From Rhizopus arrhizus (lineage: Eukaryota; Mucoromycota; Mucoromycetes; Mucorales; Rhizopodaceae): a stretch of 64,000 nucleotides of DNA. This document shows, piece after piece, positions 12,612 through 24,717 of the stretch (positions within the stretch are counted from its first letter, which is position 1; each line of letters begins with the position of its first letter). Location of the stretch: NCBI GenBank assembly GCA_024220505.1, contig JAKZZE010000011.1:1426001-1490000 (forward strand). The letters are read 5' to 3'. The notes under the pieces were generated by a model, which was not told where the DNA came from, searched no databases, and saw nothing but the letters and a program-made list of their open reading frames with translations. A program made the position numbers and the translations under genes.

Positions 12612-14283
12612 CAGTGGGTGGACTAATTGTCCCAGTGTTTCAACATTTTTTACTTTTGACACTGTAACTCGACCAATTCTTAGGCTATGTGACTAGTTTT
12701 ATGCTCATTAGAAAGGTCGCACTTTGTGCTACATAATATCAAAGAGCCAGAGTTCGGAGATTACACAGTCTGAGTTAATCAGCAATAGAAAAAAAACACC
12801 GCACTGGGACAATTTTTCCGCTTGAACGTAAATTTTATTTAATAACGGGTATGTCCCCCTTTAGCATTAATAACTGCTTTACAACGATCCGGCATACTAT
12901 CTATATATCTTCTACACTCATCCACTGTAAAAGTATTCCATTCTTTTTCTATTCTTTCCCATAACCCATGTACTCCTTTAGTCTTAGTGTCATATACACT
13001 CAGCTTGAGTTGAAGGTGATGCCATACATGTTCAATAGGGTTTAAATCGGGACTTTGGGCTGGCCAGCTAAAGATATGATCACTCTTGAAGTTATTATCC
13101 ACAAACCATTGCTTAGCAAGCTTCGAAGTGTGCTTGGGATCCTTATCTTGTTGAAAATAGATATCCTCAGGATTGTATCCATAGTACTTTAGGCTGTCCA
13201 TAAGTGTAGTTTCCAAGATATTTACATAATCCACAGCTTTCATAGTTCCGTCATGTATCCAACAAGCATATCCAGGGCCATCATAAGTAGTACAACCCCA
13301 TACCATGACACTTCCTTGGCCGCCTTTAACTGTAAGGTCTAAGTGATAAGGCTGCAATACATCGTCTGGTCGACTCCAGTAATACTTGCAACCGTCTGAT
13401 CCGAAAACATTGACTTTAGTCTCATCACTAAACACCATACGCCTCCAGTCATCGGTTGTCCAGTCTTTGTGGGCCATAGCCCATGCTAAACGTCGTTCCT
13501 TGTGCTGTTTACTGAGCAGAGGCTTCTTCGCTTTGATTTTAGCTCTGAAGTTCATACTTTTAAGGAGCTTCAAGACTCCAGAATAACCAATAGTATATCC
13601 CAAACCATTCAGATATTGATGTACTGCTTTGGCTGTCTTGAATTCACCCTTTATTACTTGTCTACGGATGTATGACTTGGTAGTTTCACCAATAGTTGCT
13701 CTTCTACCAGGGGTTGCCTTCATTCGGTTTGGAAAAAACTTGTTCGCATACCTACCTAAAGTTGACTTTTTCAATCCGGGAATGCGTTCCATAACTTGTT
13801 CATATGTCATATTACTAGCCAAAAGCATTTGGATTTGTTTCTGAACAGATTTGCTGATAGTAGGAGTCATTTGATGCGGGACAAAGTCGTAAGAAGTGCA
13901 GTATAGAAAGAGACTAAGAATATTGTAAAAAAAAAGAAAAACGTGAAGCTTTTTATACTTTAAATTAAAGATATGAGTCATAGATTATCATATATAAGAC
14001 TGGTATATTAGTTCCGGTGATTTATGATCGATAAGTAGGCGATGTTTAGAACACATTGCAAAATAAGCAGGTAGCGGAAAAATTGTCCCAGTGCGGTGTT
14101 TTTTTTCTATTGCTGATTAACTCAGACTGTGTAATCTCCGAACTCTGGCTCTTTGATATTATGTAGCACAAAGTGCGACCTTTCTAATGAGCATAAAACT
14201 AGTCACATAGCCTAAGAATTGGTCGAGTTACAGTGTCAAAAGTAAAAAATGTTGAAACACTGGGACAATTAGTCCACCCACTG
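12612..14283 (-). mobile_element. Tc1/mariner element with 211-bp inverted repeats
   Basis: 1672 bp between TA dinucleotides (12610-12611 and 14284-14285). Terminal inverted repeats 12612-12822 and 14073-14283 appear essentially identical by eye. Each repeat begins CAGTGGGTGGACTAATTG and ends with an inverted copy of the AATTGTCCCAGTG motif. The single transposase gene is open, so this is a candidate autonomous element. Confidence 0.95.
12839..13870 (-). CDS. Tc1-family DDE transposase, DD37E
   Basis: 343 aa from the ATG at 13870, chosen because it gives the usual Tc1 length and starts just before the helix-turn-helix region; the open frame extends 37 codons further to 13981 with a hydrophobic stretch atypical of the family. 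N-terminal HTH (about residues 5-50), second HTH with the GRRATIGE linker, then the DDE core: first D in VFSDETKVNVFGSDG, second in IYFQQDKDPKHTS, and E in SPDLNPIEHVW. There are 37 residues between the second D and the E, compared with 34 in classic Tc1. It cuts and pastes its own element at TA sites. No stops or shifts. The closest relative here is the protein at 56577-57608, with the same length and spacing. Confidence 0.93.
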   Translation of the reverse strand: MTPTISKSVQKQIQMLLASNMTYEQVMERIPGLKKSTLGRYANKFFPNRMKATPGRRATIGETTKSYIRRQVIKGEFKTAKAVHQYLNGLGYTIGYSGVLKLLKSMNFRAKIKAKKPLLSKQHKERRLAWAMAHKDWTTDDWRRMVFSDETKVNVFGSDGCKYYWSRPDDVLQPYHLDLTVKGGQGSVMVWGCTTYDGPGYACWIHDGTMKAVDYVNILETTLMDSLKYYGYNPEDIYFQQDKDPKHTSKLAKQWFVDNNFKSDHIFSWPAQSPDLNPIEHVWHHLQLKLSVYDTKTKGVHGLWERIEKEWNTFTVDECRRYIDSMPDRCKAVINAKGGHTRY

Positions 14284-17200
14284 TAAGTTTTTGAGACAAA
14301 GTTTTGGTAATTGAATAAAGTATTGGATAAAGTAATATCCAAAAAGAGTAGATAATTTGAGTTGTAAGTTCGCTTGAGTAGAGTGACCACCAGATCTTGT
14401 TAAGTAGATCAGTCTGAATTGAATAAAAGTAAAATAAAAAGATAAAATAAAAAAGAGATTACAATGAAGTATATGATTCAAGGGATTATTAGTTCTTCCT
14501 ATTTATAAAATGAAAGAAGTATTTTGTTTCAAAGGAGATTTATTTGGATAAGGTAAGATAATAATAATAATAATTATTCTTGATAAATTGTTGATATTTA
14601 TATGTTTTTGGTTTTCTTGATTTTGTGTTTTCCTTTGAATTGTGAATTTAGTTGAGTTATTCAATTTCATTGAGTTTATCAAAAAATATTGAGGACATGA
14701 ACTTAGTTCAGGTCCGAACTTTCTTCGTCAAGTGATACAGTTTGGTTAAAAGAATTTCTATTTTCGTCACAGTGTAATATTGTTTGGGTTTATTGGGTTA
14801 AGGTTTAAATAAGCAGAGATTTGAGTTATAATTGATATAAGAGTTGACTTTTTGTGAATTAGATTTGGCTTGATTCGCTTGATATAGTGACCACCAGATC
14901 TTGTAAAGTAGATCAATCTTGTTTTGATTCGTAAAAAGGTTTGTTTAAAGTAAAAATAAAATAAAAAGGATACAATGAAGATAGTTAGCTTCAAGGGACT
15001 TGACCTTGTAATTATAATAGAATATCAAAAGAGCTTTTTAAAAGGATAATTGATAAATTTATTCAAAGAAAAACAAAGTAAATAAAGTTGTAGATTTTGT
15101 AAGTAAAAGTTTTAAAGTGCGAAGATCGAAGTGAAGTTTTTATATCCTGAAGAATAAATCCTCAGTATTTATACTGTTCGGTGAGTTATTGCTTGGTTAA
15201 ATTTGATTGGCAATATTAACTTTTGGATCGTTTGAAAAGATCGTACCAAAAGATCGTTCCTTTTGTTCGTTCAAAAAGTTGGTTCTTATTTTACACCATT
15301 GTGAATTTTTCTTTTTATATATATAGCTTGTTTGCGGGTTTACTGTTGTAAGTAAATAAGTATTGTCGGTAATGACCACCAGATCTTGTTAAGTAGATCA
15401 AACTTGTTAAAATAGACTAAACTCTTGAGGTTTAGGAATAGGTTTACAATGAAGTTGATTTAGCTTCAAGGGACTTCAGTATTTTGAATAGAACACAGAC
15501 CAAAGGGTTTCAAATTGAACGCTTGATGGTTTTATTGGTTTATAAATAAAGAAAGGATAAAAAGAATATAATATTCTGTAGTAAAGAAAAGTAAAAGTGA
15601 AGTAAAAATAGGGATAAGATATGAGGGTATTTATATGTTTTTGGTTTTCAAGCAAAAGAGTTGATACTCCGTTTTCAAATAGATTGTTACGCAGAAGTTC
15701 ATTTTCTAACTGGCGTGGTACAAAAAAAACTTGACTGTTGTAATTTTTGTTACTTCAATGGCTTGTAAGAGTTAACGGTTTTGAAATAGAGTAAAGTTGA
15801 TGAAAATGGATAAAAAAATAAGAGTTGGGTAGAGTATTGATATTAGGTTCGCTTGTAAGTGACCACCAGATCTTGTTAAGTAGATCAAACTTGTTTGTAA
15901 TAAAGTAACTTGATAAGAGTTTTAAGAATGTTTACAATGAAGATAATTGACTTCAAGGGACTTGTCTTGCTTGTGTTTTAAGAGTGTTATACCAAAAGAT
16001 TCAGGGATAAAGATACTTTGATTTATTGGATAAAATATATTTTATAAGTGTCAAGAGAGGTCAAGATAAGTAAGTCAAGATAAGTAAAGTTTTTGTCAAA
16101 GAATAAAAAGCTAGGGTTTTTATAGGCAAAAATATAAAAATCTATTTTTACAAAATGTAAAAATATTCGCAAAGGTTAAAAATATTGAAGTGGTTAAAAA
16201 AATATATCAAAAGGTTAAAAAATATCAAAAATAAAAAATATATCAAATGGTTAAAAATTTGTCAAATTGGTAAAATAATGACAATGTAATAGCTTGTTTT
16301 CTATTTTGGCCTTGTGTATTTATAGAGAGTTTATAGTAGTTTTGAATATAAAGTAAAGTTATATTTGAGTATTTTCTTGATAGGAGTGACCACCAGATCT
16401 TGTTTTAAAGTAGATCAGTCTTGATATAAGGATAATAATAGCTTGATGTGAGATTTAATAGGGTTACAATGAAGATATTTGGCTTCAAGGGACTTGACTT
16501 ATTCTTGATATTTAGTAAAATAATAATAATAAAAGAGATTTGCTTTGAATGATATTTATTTTAAGAATAAAAGTAGTAAAGTCTGTCAGAAGTAAATAAA
16601 ATAACTGTTTTTATAGTTTTTATGAATTTTTAATATGCTTTAAATTTAAAGCATGCCTTGATTTTAACGCACCTTTCAATTTTCAATCTTGCATTAATTT
16701 TTATGTACCTTCGGGTCAAAAATCAAAGTCTGCATCTTTACAGTGTGAGATTGGAGTTTGTAAGGTTTTTATAGAGTTAAATAGGTTTGATTTAAGAGAG
16801 CCTTGATATAAGATCAAAGGTTTAAGTAGGATTTGATTCCAAAAAGAGTAATGATTTGAATATAAGTTCGCTTGTAATAAGTGACCACCAGATCTTATAA
16901 GTAGATCAGACTGTTTTGAGTAAAGTAAAGATAAAAGGTAAAATAAAGATAAAATAAAATAAAAAGGATTTACAATGAAGTGTATATACTTCAAGGGACT
17001 TCTTGTTCTTGATGTTAAGTAAAATAAAAGAAAAACAAAAGAGATTTACTTTGTATGATATTTATTCAAATAATCAAAAAGTAAAGTAAATAAGTGAAGT
17101 AAAACAAAAGTTAAGAGTGAAGTGAAGTTTGGATTGTTGTTAAAATGTCGAGGTATTTATATGTTTTTTGAATTTTCTGATTATTTGTTGTTTTTGGTTT

Positions 17201-18576
17201 TTAGTGTGAAAAAATTTTTGTATGAATCTACATAGTGTAATTTTTCTTGTAGTTGGGTATTGTTTCGTTTAAATGGTCTTAAGAGTTTAGAAATAATTTG
17301 ACTTTTCTTTGAAGTGTAAAAGAATTTGAGATCAAAAGCTTGTTTTTATGTTGATAAATTTGGTTTGCTTGTAGTAAGTGACCACCAGATCTTGTATTGT
17401 AGATCAAACAGTAAAAAGTAATAAAAGTTTTCTTGATAAGAGAATATAAAAATTGATACGATGAAGATAATTTGATTTCAAAGGACTTGAGTTGATGTAT
17501 ATGTAAGGGATCAGAAAGATTTTAAATGTAGATCCTTGAAGATATTCTTTTTATTTTATGTTAAAGTAAAATATGTCAAAAGTAAGTAAAAAGTAAGTTA
17601 TATCAAAAGTAAGTGAAGTTAAATCGAAAAGTGAAAGGATAAAGGGATATTTATATGATTGTCATTTTTTTGTGTTTTTCTATTTTTGAACTTTTTTTGT
17701 TTATCTTCAGGGACTGATGTCCCTCCTAGGACTGAGTCCCTTCTTCCGCAAAAGTTACACCAACTGCGTCACAATAGCCATCTGAATTCAGACACTGTCT
17801 GTATTCATTCAATTCTTGTGGTATAATAAATTTTTTCTCTAGTTCGTTTGAGTGTGTTGAGTTGAAGTTTAAGTAAACAGATTTAAGTTGTAATTGATAT
17901 ACTAATTGTTTTTATATGAGTTGGATTTGGCTTGATTCGCTTGTTATAGTGACCACCAGATCTTATAAAGTAGATCAAACTGTTTTGATTAAGGTAGAAA
18001 AAAATAGAAAGATAAAGTAAAATAAAAAGGGGATTTACAATGAAGTATAATAGCTTCAAGGGACTTCTTGTTCTTGATGTTAAATAAAATAAGAGATAGT
18101 TTGCCTCTTTAAAAGAATATTTATTTGATAAGAAGAAAAAGTAAAAATAAAATAAAAAGTAAAGTTAAGAAGTTGTTTAGAAGTTAAGAAGTGAAGTATT
18201 TTTTGAGATTATTATTTGGGGTTATTTATATGTTTTTGGATTTTATGACTTTGTTCTGTTTTTGGTGTTATTTTATATGGATTGGCTTGTAGGTTTGTGT
18301 TTTAATAGAGTAAAGTTTGCTTGTAAAGCTTAACTGTAAGGTTAAGATTGCCTTGTAAGTTGTTGTTTTATATAGAATTTAAGCAGATGCTTGTTAAGTA
18401 GTGACCACCAGATCTTATGTGTAAGATCAATACGATGTTTCTTGATAAAAGTTAAAGTAGAATAAAAAGTTTAAGTGAACAGGGACTTTCTTGTTAAAGT
18501 TTGTTAATTATTGAGTAAAAATATATGATTTATTTAAACTGACTGACAATTTCTTCACAAAAAGATGGTATATATA
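14284..18576 (-). repeat. Tandem array of ~500-bp LTR-like units (left block, nine cores)
   Basis: A conserved core, GTGACCACCAGATCTTG (plus strand), recurs at 14383, 14887, 15371, 15859, 16386, 16881, 17378, 17949 and 18401, usually 450-530 bp apart. Each core is followed 40-90 bp later by TTACAATGAAG, a few bases, then CTTCAAGGGACTT, and in most units by ATTTATATGTTTTTGG. On the minus strand a unit reads: a TATAAATA box, an AATAAA signal, the hairpin-like AAGTCCCTTGAAG...CTTCATTGTAA, then TGGTGGTCAC, a sequence that would suit a tRNA primer site after an LTR. No coding frame exists. Units have diverged by many substitutions and indels. Minus is given as the sense strand only on the basis of these LTR-like signals. 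Confidence 0.75.
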
Positions 18577-20206
18577 CAGTAGCGGACAAAACTGGTGCAC
18601 AAAACTTAAAATTAACATTGTATCTCCGCCATATGTCTGCGACTTTTGTGGTATATACCATCTGAAAGACAGTCTAAAATATACGTTACGTTATGTAAAC
18701 CGGAACTGTGCCGGACATCCCTCAGGCATAAGGTCATTTTTAGTGATTTTTTGCATATTTCAATTTTCGCCAAAAATGTAGTGCTTGTCTAGCCTTCTTT
18801 CAATTTTCCCCAAATCTCTCCCGTTTGCTTTCAGATTTCACAGCAGATTAGTAAATTCTAGTAGCTCATAAAAAATATATAAAACTGTACTTATTTTGTA
18901 TTTCCCATTGAGCCCCCCCTTTTGTTTTTACCCTATTCACTATAACAAAGTACTAGCCTTATATGTTTAAGAAAATAAGCAACTGTAAAAACGAAACTCT
19001 GAGATCTCGAATACACTTAGTTCGTACGACAACAGATATTTCTAGAATAACAAGAATCTCTAAATGGACAATCAACAGGAGAAAGAGGGAAGAAAGAAAC
19101 TTAATGTCTTGTGATCATGAAGGTATTCCGCTATTAGCCTGAAAAGTTATTAGTTCAGTCATCAACCTAGAGCTTGGACAAGGTCCGCTACACACAGTTC
19201 CTGATGCTCAGCACATTTTGAGGACCTTAAGATACAGTGTTAGCAGACTGTCAGTCTAAAGGCACAGTAGGAAGCTAGATTTTGAGTCTGGAAGTAAGGA
19301 ATCGAAGAATTTCATCAGCTGTATAAGTCGGAAAAAGCGATGAATGTGGTATCACGACAAGCCATTGTATACTATAGAGGGCTGGAAGTCTGCTATCTTT
19401 AGCAATGAAACAAATATGAACATTATGGATGCAGATAGTATACACTAATATTGAAAGCAAGTCGAGCAACCTTAGCGATTTTTTCACGGTGATCAAACAA
19501 TGAAGCATGCTGGCTGCTCTGTTATGTTTTAAGGCTGTATTAGATATTGAGGACCAGAATATGTGTGTCAGGTATACGATGGTATAATGAACTCATAAAT
19601 ATACACATATATTTCGCTTACTTCATACCACAAAAGCCTAGCGTATAGTAGTCTAAAACGTCGTAATCTCTCGTTTCAGTATGACAATGACACAAGGCAC
19701 AAGTCGACGCATGTCATAAACTCAATATTTAATAACAGCGCTTCTGTGCTACAAGTTTAGCCGCCACTAATCCCGGCCTAAGTCCGCTTAAGCATGCCAG
19801 GTGGCAATTGATGGCAAAGGTATGATGATACGACACTAGATCAAAAAGGGTCGATGATCTTTGGAAAAGAGTAGTTAAAGAGCCGGGTTCTTTTATTGAA
19901 AATGATATACACGCATATTATTAGCATATGCAAAGAAGAACATCCGATGATATCAAGAGATGAGATGATTATATAGAGTCTAAGGTCTTAGCCACTTTTG
20001 CGGTTTTTAGAAAATATAAAATTTTATAAATTTAAAGCACGCTTATCGCTCAGTTTTAACAATGTCATGCTTAGAACATACATAAATTACAATGACTAGT
20101 ATATCCTCCTTCTAGTACAGTTTCATGACTATTGCAATTACCATGAGCAGGTAATGGTAGTTAAAAGCTGAAAAAAAGTTTTGTGCACCAGTTTTGTCCG
20201 CTACTG
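18577..20206 (+). mobile_element. Dead Tc1/mariner copy in the array
   Basis: 1630 bp between TA dinucleotides, with inverted ends CAGTAGCGGACAAAACTG and CAGTTTTGTCCGCTACTG. The related partial copy is at 4032-4991 in the opposite orientation. Its target TA lies inside a unit of the ~500-bp array. Confidence 0.9.
18960..19980 (+). pseudogene. Decayed Tc1-type transposase
   Basis: Recognisable only in pieces and in shifting frames: FSNETNMNIMDADS near 19400 (the first catalytic D has become N), DNDTRHKST near 19685 (second D block), and a C-terminal stretch DDLWKRVVKEPGSFIENDIH near 19850 followed by stops. Many stops and shifts are present and no functional product is possible. The assignment rests on these family-typical blocks and on the terminal repeats. 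Confidence 0.75.
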
Positions 20207-20208
20207 TA

Positions 20209-20834
20209 TATGGATAATATTTTTTTGTTTTCTTTTTAGCTTTTCTTATTTTTTTGACTTCTTTTATATTTTCAACTTTTTTTATCTTTTTAACATTTTT
20301 TATATTTTTAATTTTTTTTATCTTTCTGACTTGACTCGGCTAATCTCTGTGTATCCTTATTACCATTTCCGTTACATTGGTATTTTGAATGGTTGTTATA
20401 ACGTAAGAGGCGGTTGTTGTATAGTGTAAGGTGGTTGTTGTTGTGAGATTGGAGTTTGTAGGGTTTATATAGTATAAAATAGGTTTTGTTTTATAAGATT
20501 CTTGATGTGAGACCAAAGTTTCGAATAGAGTTTGGTTCCAAAGTAGTAATAATTTGAATATAAGTTCGCTTGTAATAAGTGACCACCAGATCTTGTTAAG
20601 TAGATCAAACTGTTGTGAATAAAATAAAGTAAAAAGATAAAAAAAGGGATTACAATGAAGTGTATTTGCTTCAAGGGACTTCTTGTTCTTGATATTCGAT
20701 AAAATAAAAGAAAAACAAAAGAGATTTACTTTGTATGATATTTATTAAAATAATCAAAAAGTAAAGTAAATAAATGAAGTAAAACAAAAGTTAAAAGTGA
20801 AGTAAGTAAGTATAAGAAATATTGAAGTTATTTA
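20209..20834 (-). repeat. Continuation of the ~500-bp LTR-like array (one core at 20579)
   Basis: GTGACCACCAGATCTTG at 20579 and the TTACAATGAAG/CTTCAAGGGACTT pair at about 20650-20680. A pyrimidine-rich, low-complexity stretch at 20215-20330 gives a spurious hydrophobic reading frame. Confidence 0.75.
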
Positions 20835-21059
20835 CAGTGGGTCAAAAAACTGATGCAAGGAATCCATTTTTCTCAGTTTTTGTAGCGTACATCCTGCCAC
20901 AGTGGTACAAACTGCCTCTGTTCCTACATAGTAGATTTCCTATATGTCTTGAAAAATCCGAAAGAGTTTAAGCCCTATTGGATAAGTATTGAAGGAAGTA
21001 TGAGACGCGCAATTTGAAAATTTGAAAAAACGAAAATTTGAACGAAATGAATTTATTTA

Positions 21060-22511
21060 TTAATATTTAGTTGATCCTCCTTTTCTATTAATAACCTCTT
21101 GAATTCTTGCCGGCATGCTATCGATATACCTTTGGCAAAGTTCTTTATCAAATTCATTCCATGCTTTTTCTACTCGTTCCCAAAGCTCATCCGTATTCTT
21201 TGCTCTACGTTCGTAACAGCTGAGCTTTAACTTCAGTTGATGCCATACATGTTCTATTGGATTTAAGTCCGGACTCTGAGCTGGCCAATCGCTAATATAG
21301 CGCACTTGATGATTATCTAACCAGGCTATTGTGGATTTTGCCTTGTGCTTTGGATCATTATCATGCTGAAAGTAAATGTTGGACCAGTTGAAATTGTAGT
21401 ACTCCATAGTATCACGAAGTGTAGTGTCCAATATATGCTGGTAAACATCCGCATTCATGTTCCCATCGTAAATTTGACAAGCATATCCTGGTTCTTCAGA
21501 TGTTTTGCAGCCCCACATCATCAATTTGCCGGCTCTATGCTTGACTGTAAACTCTAGATGATGCGGTTGAAGAGGATCACTTGGTCTTTTCCAATAGTAC
21601 TTGCAACCATCAGAGCCCCATACGTTGATCTTGGTTTTATCAGAAAAGACTACTTTTCGCCATTCTTCCACTGTCCAATCCTGGTGCTTCTTGGCCCATT
21701 CTAATCGATGCTGCGTATGAGCTTTTGTCAGAAACGGCTTCTTTTTTTTTATTGAAGAATGGAACTGCATTGATTTCAGGACGTTAATTGCTGACTGGTA
21801 TGAGATAGCATAGCCAAGTTGAACCAGCTCCCGGTGTACCTCTTTGGCGGTCTTTAGAACCCCTTCAATGACTTTTCTTTTGATTAGCCGCTTCGTCACT
21901 TTGGAGACTAATGTAGGTCTACCACCTGTGTTTATTGTCCTATTTGAAAACAACCGTGTTGTATCCACACAACTAGTAAAGTGAACATTCATGGATAAAC
22001 GAGAGATCTCCGCAATAGCCAACTCTGCCCTGTTGTCCCTATCGGCGTTCCCACGACTATATCGGAACCTGATTATAACAACGGCAGTTCAATCCAACCT
22101 TATTCGATAATTATCGTTAGATCAATAATTTATCTACTTCACTGTCCCTTGATTCGTCAAGAAGACAGCGGCTATTGATTATCTACTATCTTTCCTTTAT
22201 CTTCCCATCCTTCCCACATTATTCTTTTAACCGATCAATTGAAATAGCGGTAAAGATCCAGACATCCAAAAAGTATAAATAGCCTCAAATGTTTTTATTA
22301 ATAAAGCAAAATATAATCTTTAGTTTCACAACTATTGTCTTTTTTAGTTTTTGTCTCTTATTTTAATACTTGGCAAAACAAACCGCCTAGAGTTTCTACT
22401 AACAGTTGATTGATGTACTCCAGTCTCCTTAGCAATATTGTACGTTGATGTGGATCCAGTTAATGCTTGCTTGAGATCGTTTACTTTTTCTTCTGGCAGT
22501 CGTTTAGGCAT
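21060..22511 (-). pseudogene. Tc1-family transposase, DD35E, split by a solo LTR
   Basis: Begins at the ATG at 22511 (MPKRLPEEK) with an HTH (YNIAKETGVHQSTVSR). The frame is interrupted at 22380 by the LTR and resumes at 21951. Removing the LTR plus one AACCG copy gives a clean 1023-nt frame (340 aa). The second part holds the second HTH, the GGRPTLVSK linker and the DDE core: D in VFSDKTKINVWGSDG, D in IYFQHDNDPKHKAK, E in SPDLNPIEHVW, with 35 residues between the last two. No other stop or shift was seen. The longer open stretch reaching 22022 is misleading: its first residues are read from LTR sequence. Confidence 0.93.
21957..22380 (+). repeat. Solo LTR in the DD35E transposase gene (TSD AACCG)
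   Basis: 424 bp from TGTTGTATCC to TTGGCAAAACA, flanked by AACCG at 21952-21956 and 22381-22385. TATAAATAG near 22275 and AATAAAG near 22300 give plus orientation. The first bases resemble the gypsy-1 LTR (TGTCGTATCC), suggesting related gypsy families. Confidence 0.94.
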
Positions 22512-22902
22512 GCGATTGGTAATAAGGTAAAAACGAGAAATAAGTTAAATAAGACAATTTAAAATTTAGAATAAAGGAATTTTAAGCGCTTTTATATACT
22601 GGCAACATTCTAATCATGTCCAGAATGTGAAAAATTATGATAACAACCGGTTGGGTCGTATTAAAATTCGTCATTCCAAACATATGTAAACAAGTAAAAA
22701 ATGCCGGATGTTTATAATATTCCCTTTAACAATCTCAAATTCCACCAATAATCATTGCCCATATCAGATAATCGACGAATAAACGCCCTTTCTAGTGAGG
22801 CACAAACAATCAAAGTCTGCGATAGTTTCGTGCAGTATCCATAGACAACCAGCTGTAAAACCGGTATTTTGCAATTCCTTGCATCAGTTTTTTGACCCAC
22901 TG

Positions 22903-23034
22903 TATATGTTTTTGGCTTTTCTGATTATATGCTGTTTTTGATGATTTTGTGGATATTCTGTATTTTTTGTATTTTTCTGGATTTATCTGTATTCATACGT
23001 GTTCATACGTATTTGTTTGTATTTTCCTGGATTT
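22903..23034. repeat. Array flank and target duplication of LINE-B
   Basis: Array-unit sequence (TATGTTTTTGG onward) up to the LINE-B insertion. 22990-23034 (45 bp) is repeated at 28337-28381 on the far side of LINE-B, and the uninterrupted site is seen reversed near 54560-54690. Confidence 0.8.
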
Positions 23035-23165
23035 ATCTGTATTCATACGTGTATATTCCTTTTTTCCGCTTTCCAACACTATTACCAAATTTGGAAAGTC
23101 ATTTACAACACTACACTCACATTAACTCCAACACATCTCAACAAAAACATCTCGACAAGCCTACA

Positions 23166-24717
23166 ATGACGGCAGTTCGGGGACCTTATAATAAGTCTTC
23201 ACAACGTATTCCTCTTACTGACGACCAACTAGAAACCCTTGCGAAGGGTTTCATTGAACATCGCAAGACTGTTCCTTGTCCTCACTGCAAAATTCCTACG
23301 GTCTTTCGTACCAAAGGTAAAAGCAAAGCCGCCAATCACGAAAAAGAACATGAATACCTATGCACTGTTTGCAGTCGTATAATGCATGCTGATGACATGC
23401 TCGCACTTGTTACCCGTCGGTATGACATGGAGGAGGATTCTCAACCCCCAGCCATTGCTTCTCAACCTCAAGTTACTTCGTCTCAACCTCAGCTACCTGT
23501 CGTATTTACCTCATTAAATACTTATTATTCGTATGAGATTACTCAGATCTTATATAAGAAATAACAAGTACTGAATACATAATATTACTCATTACATATT
23601 CCTTAAAAGCTCATATACAATGTTTATATTGTTCAAGCTCAATACTAAAATTGACCTTGAACTCACTTCGGTCCCTGAATAATTTCATTTCCTATATCAA
23701 GGCGTAGTTTGATTAAATGGGTTCTCTCTCTCGTCTTGAAATCTAATAAAGAGGTTACATAGAGACTCATTCACTAGTTTTCAAGTACTATTTCCTTTCT
23801 TTTTTCTCACTTTATTATCTGCAAATATCTCACTACCTTCACCATTTCCACCCCAACTCGAAATGGGCGCTACACCAGACATGCAAACGCTATTTCAGAT
23901 GCTCATGACTCTAACCACCGAACTCCAACAAGCTCGAACTGAAATCGCAAACCTCAAGGAACAACTCAACAGCAAGCAACAGCATCAACCACCTCCAGTT
24001 TCACCCATAACCTTGGAGGATGATTTCCCAGCTCTACCAGTATCCAAGTACCAATCAGCTCCTTGGCACCAACCCCAAAAGGTGTTGTCTCTTGCACAAA
24101 TAGTTTCAAAAAACCAAGAGAAACGTGAAACTACAGCTGCTCGTTTTTTCCAAGCTCCTTCTACTACTCAAGGTTTCCAGTATCTCTATCTCCCCACTAA
24201 GGCTCGTATTCCCCTTGGTAAACTTCGCACTACTTTCAAGAAACTGGGTGTTAATAATGGTCGTCTTCTGGACCTCCATTATCCCGATCGTAACATTGTT
24301 GCTGTACTTGTACACAATGATTATGCTCCAGAACTAACAGAACTATTAACTAAAAAAGGTGTCAAACTCAACACCACCTTCGACCCATGTGCTGCAAGCG
24401 TGCTCAAAGATCCAAAATATGCTACTGACACTCTTGAACAACGTCAACAAATTGCTCAACAACTCCACAACCAGCGGGTACAAAAAGCCCTGGTCCATAT
24501 CCGCGGTCCCGCCAAATTTGCGGTGGCTCGTTTCTTTGCTCACAAATCATGGATTACAAAGACACAACTTGATGAAGTCCTCGCAACTGATCCCTATTTT
24601 GCTCACTCCAAGGATCCTGACACTGAAGACATTTTTATCACTGAAGACAATGCTTCCGTTGGTTCTGCTAAATCCAGCATGGAGGAGGACGACCCCCTTA
24701 CTACAAGTTCTCAATGA
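23166..24717 (+). pseudogene. LINE-B ORF1 protein, split by a solo LTR
   Basis: ATG at 23166 (MTAVRGPYNK). The first part (110 codons) holds a zinc-binding pattern: CPHC, histidines about 20 residues on, then CTVC. The frame breaks at 23497 and resumes at 23838; removing the LTR with one CTACC copy gives 404 codons ending with TGA at 24715-24717. The second part has a predicted coiled coil (LTTELQQARTEIANLKEQL), an FPALPVSKY motif and an RRM-like stretch with basic residues, as expected of a LINE RNA-binding ORF1p. Its stop overlaps the ORF2 start in ATGA, which suggests coupled translation of ORF2. The ATG at 23863 could give a shortened protein lacking the zinc motif. Confidence 0.85.
23498..23832 (+). 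repeat. Solo LTR in LINE-B ORF1 (TSD CTACC)
   Basis: 335 bp from TGTCGTATTT to AATATCTCA, flanked by CTACC at 23493-23497 and 23833-23837. Contains TTATATAAG near 23551 and AATAAAG near 23746, giving plus orientation. Confidence 0.93.

Larger units (their letters stand above)
20835..22902 (-). mobile_element. Tc1/mariner element carrying a solo LTR
   Basis: Bounded by TA (20833-20834, 22903-22904) and short inverted ends of about 28 bp: CAGTGGGTCAAAAAACTGAT on the left and its complement on the right. Without the 424-bp LTR and one 5-bp duplication it would be about 1639 bp. The TIRs are short, unlike the ~210-bp ones of its neighbours. Confidence 0.93.

Noticed and set aside
14383..18420. 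Regular repeats considered as a CRISPR array
   Set aside because: Period of about 500 bp, diverged units, eukaryotic context; nothing like CRISPR repeats and spacers.
19275..19508. 77-codon frame shared with 4060-4294
   Set aside because: Antisense to the decayed Tc1 transposase; shared because both are copies of one element.
20181..20429. Possible small membrane protein, Phe-rich
   Set aside because: Read through a T-rich low-complexity stretch beginning in a Tc1 terminal repeat; no start context or homologue.
21951..22022. N-terminus of the DD35E transposase as the open frame suggests (MAIAEISRL...)
   Set aside because: Those residues are encoded by the solo LTR; the true N-terminus is on the other side, starting at 22511.
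22923..23165. Upstream extension of LINE-B ORF1 to 22929
   Set aside because: The extension reads through array and target-duplication sequence; the ATG at 23166 begins the element's own coding sequence.
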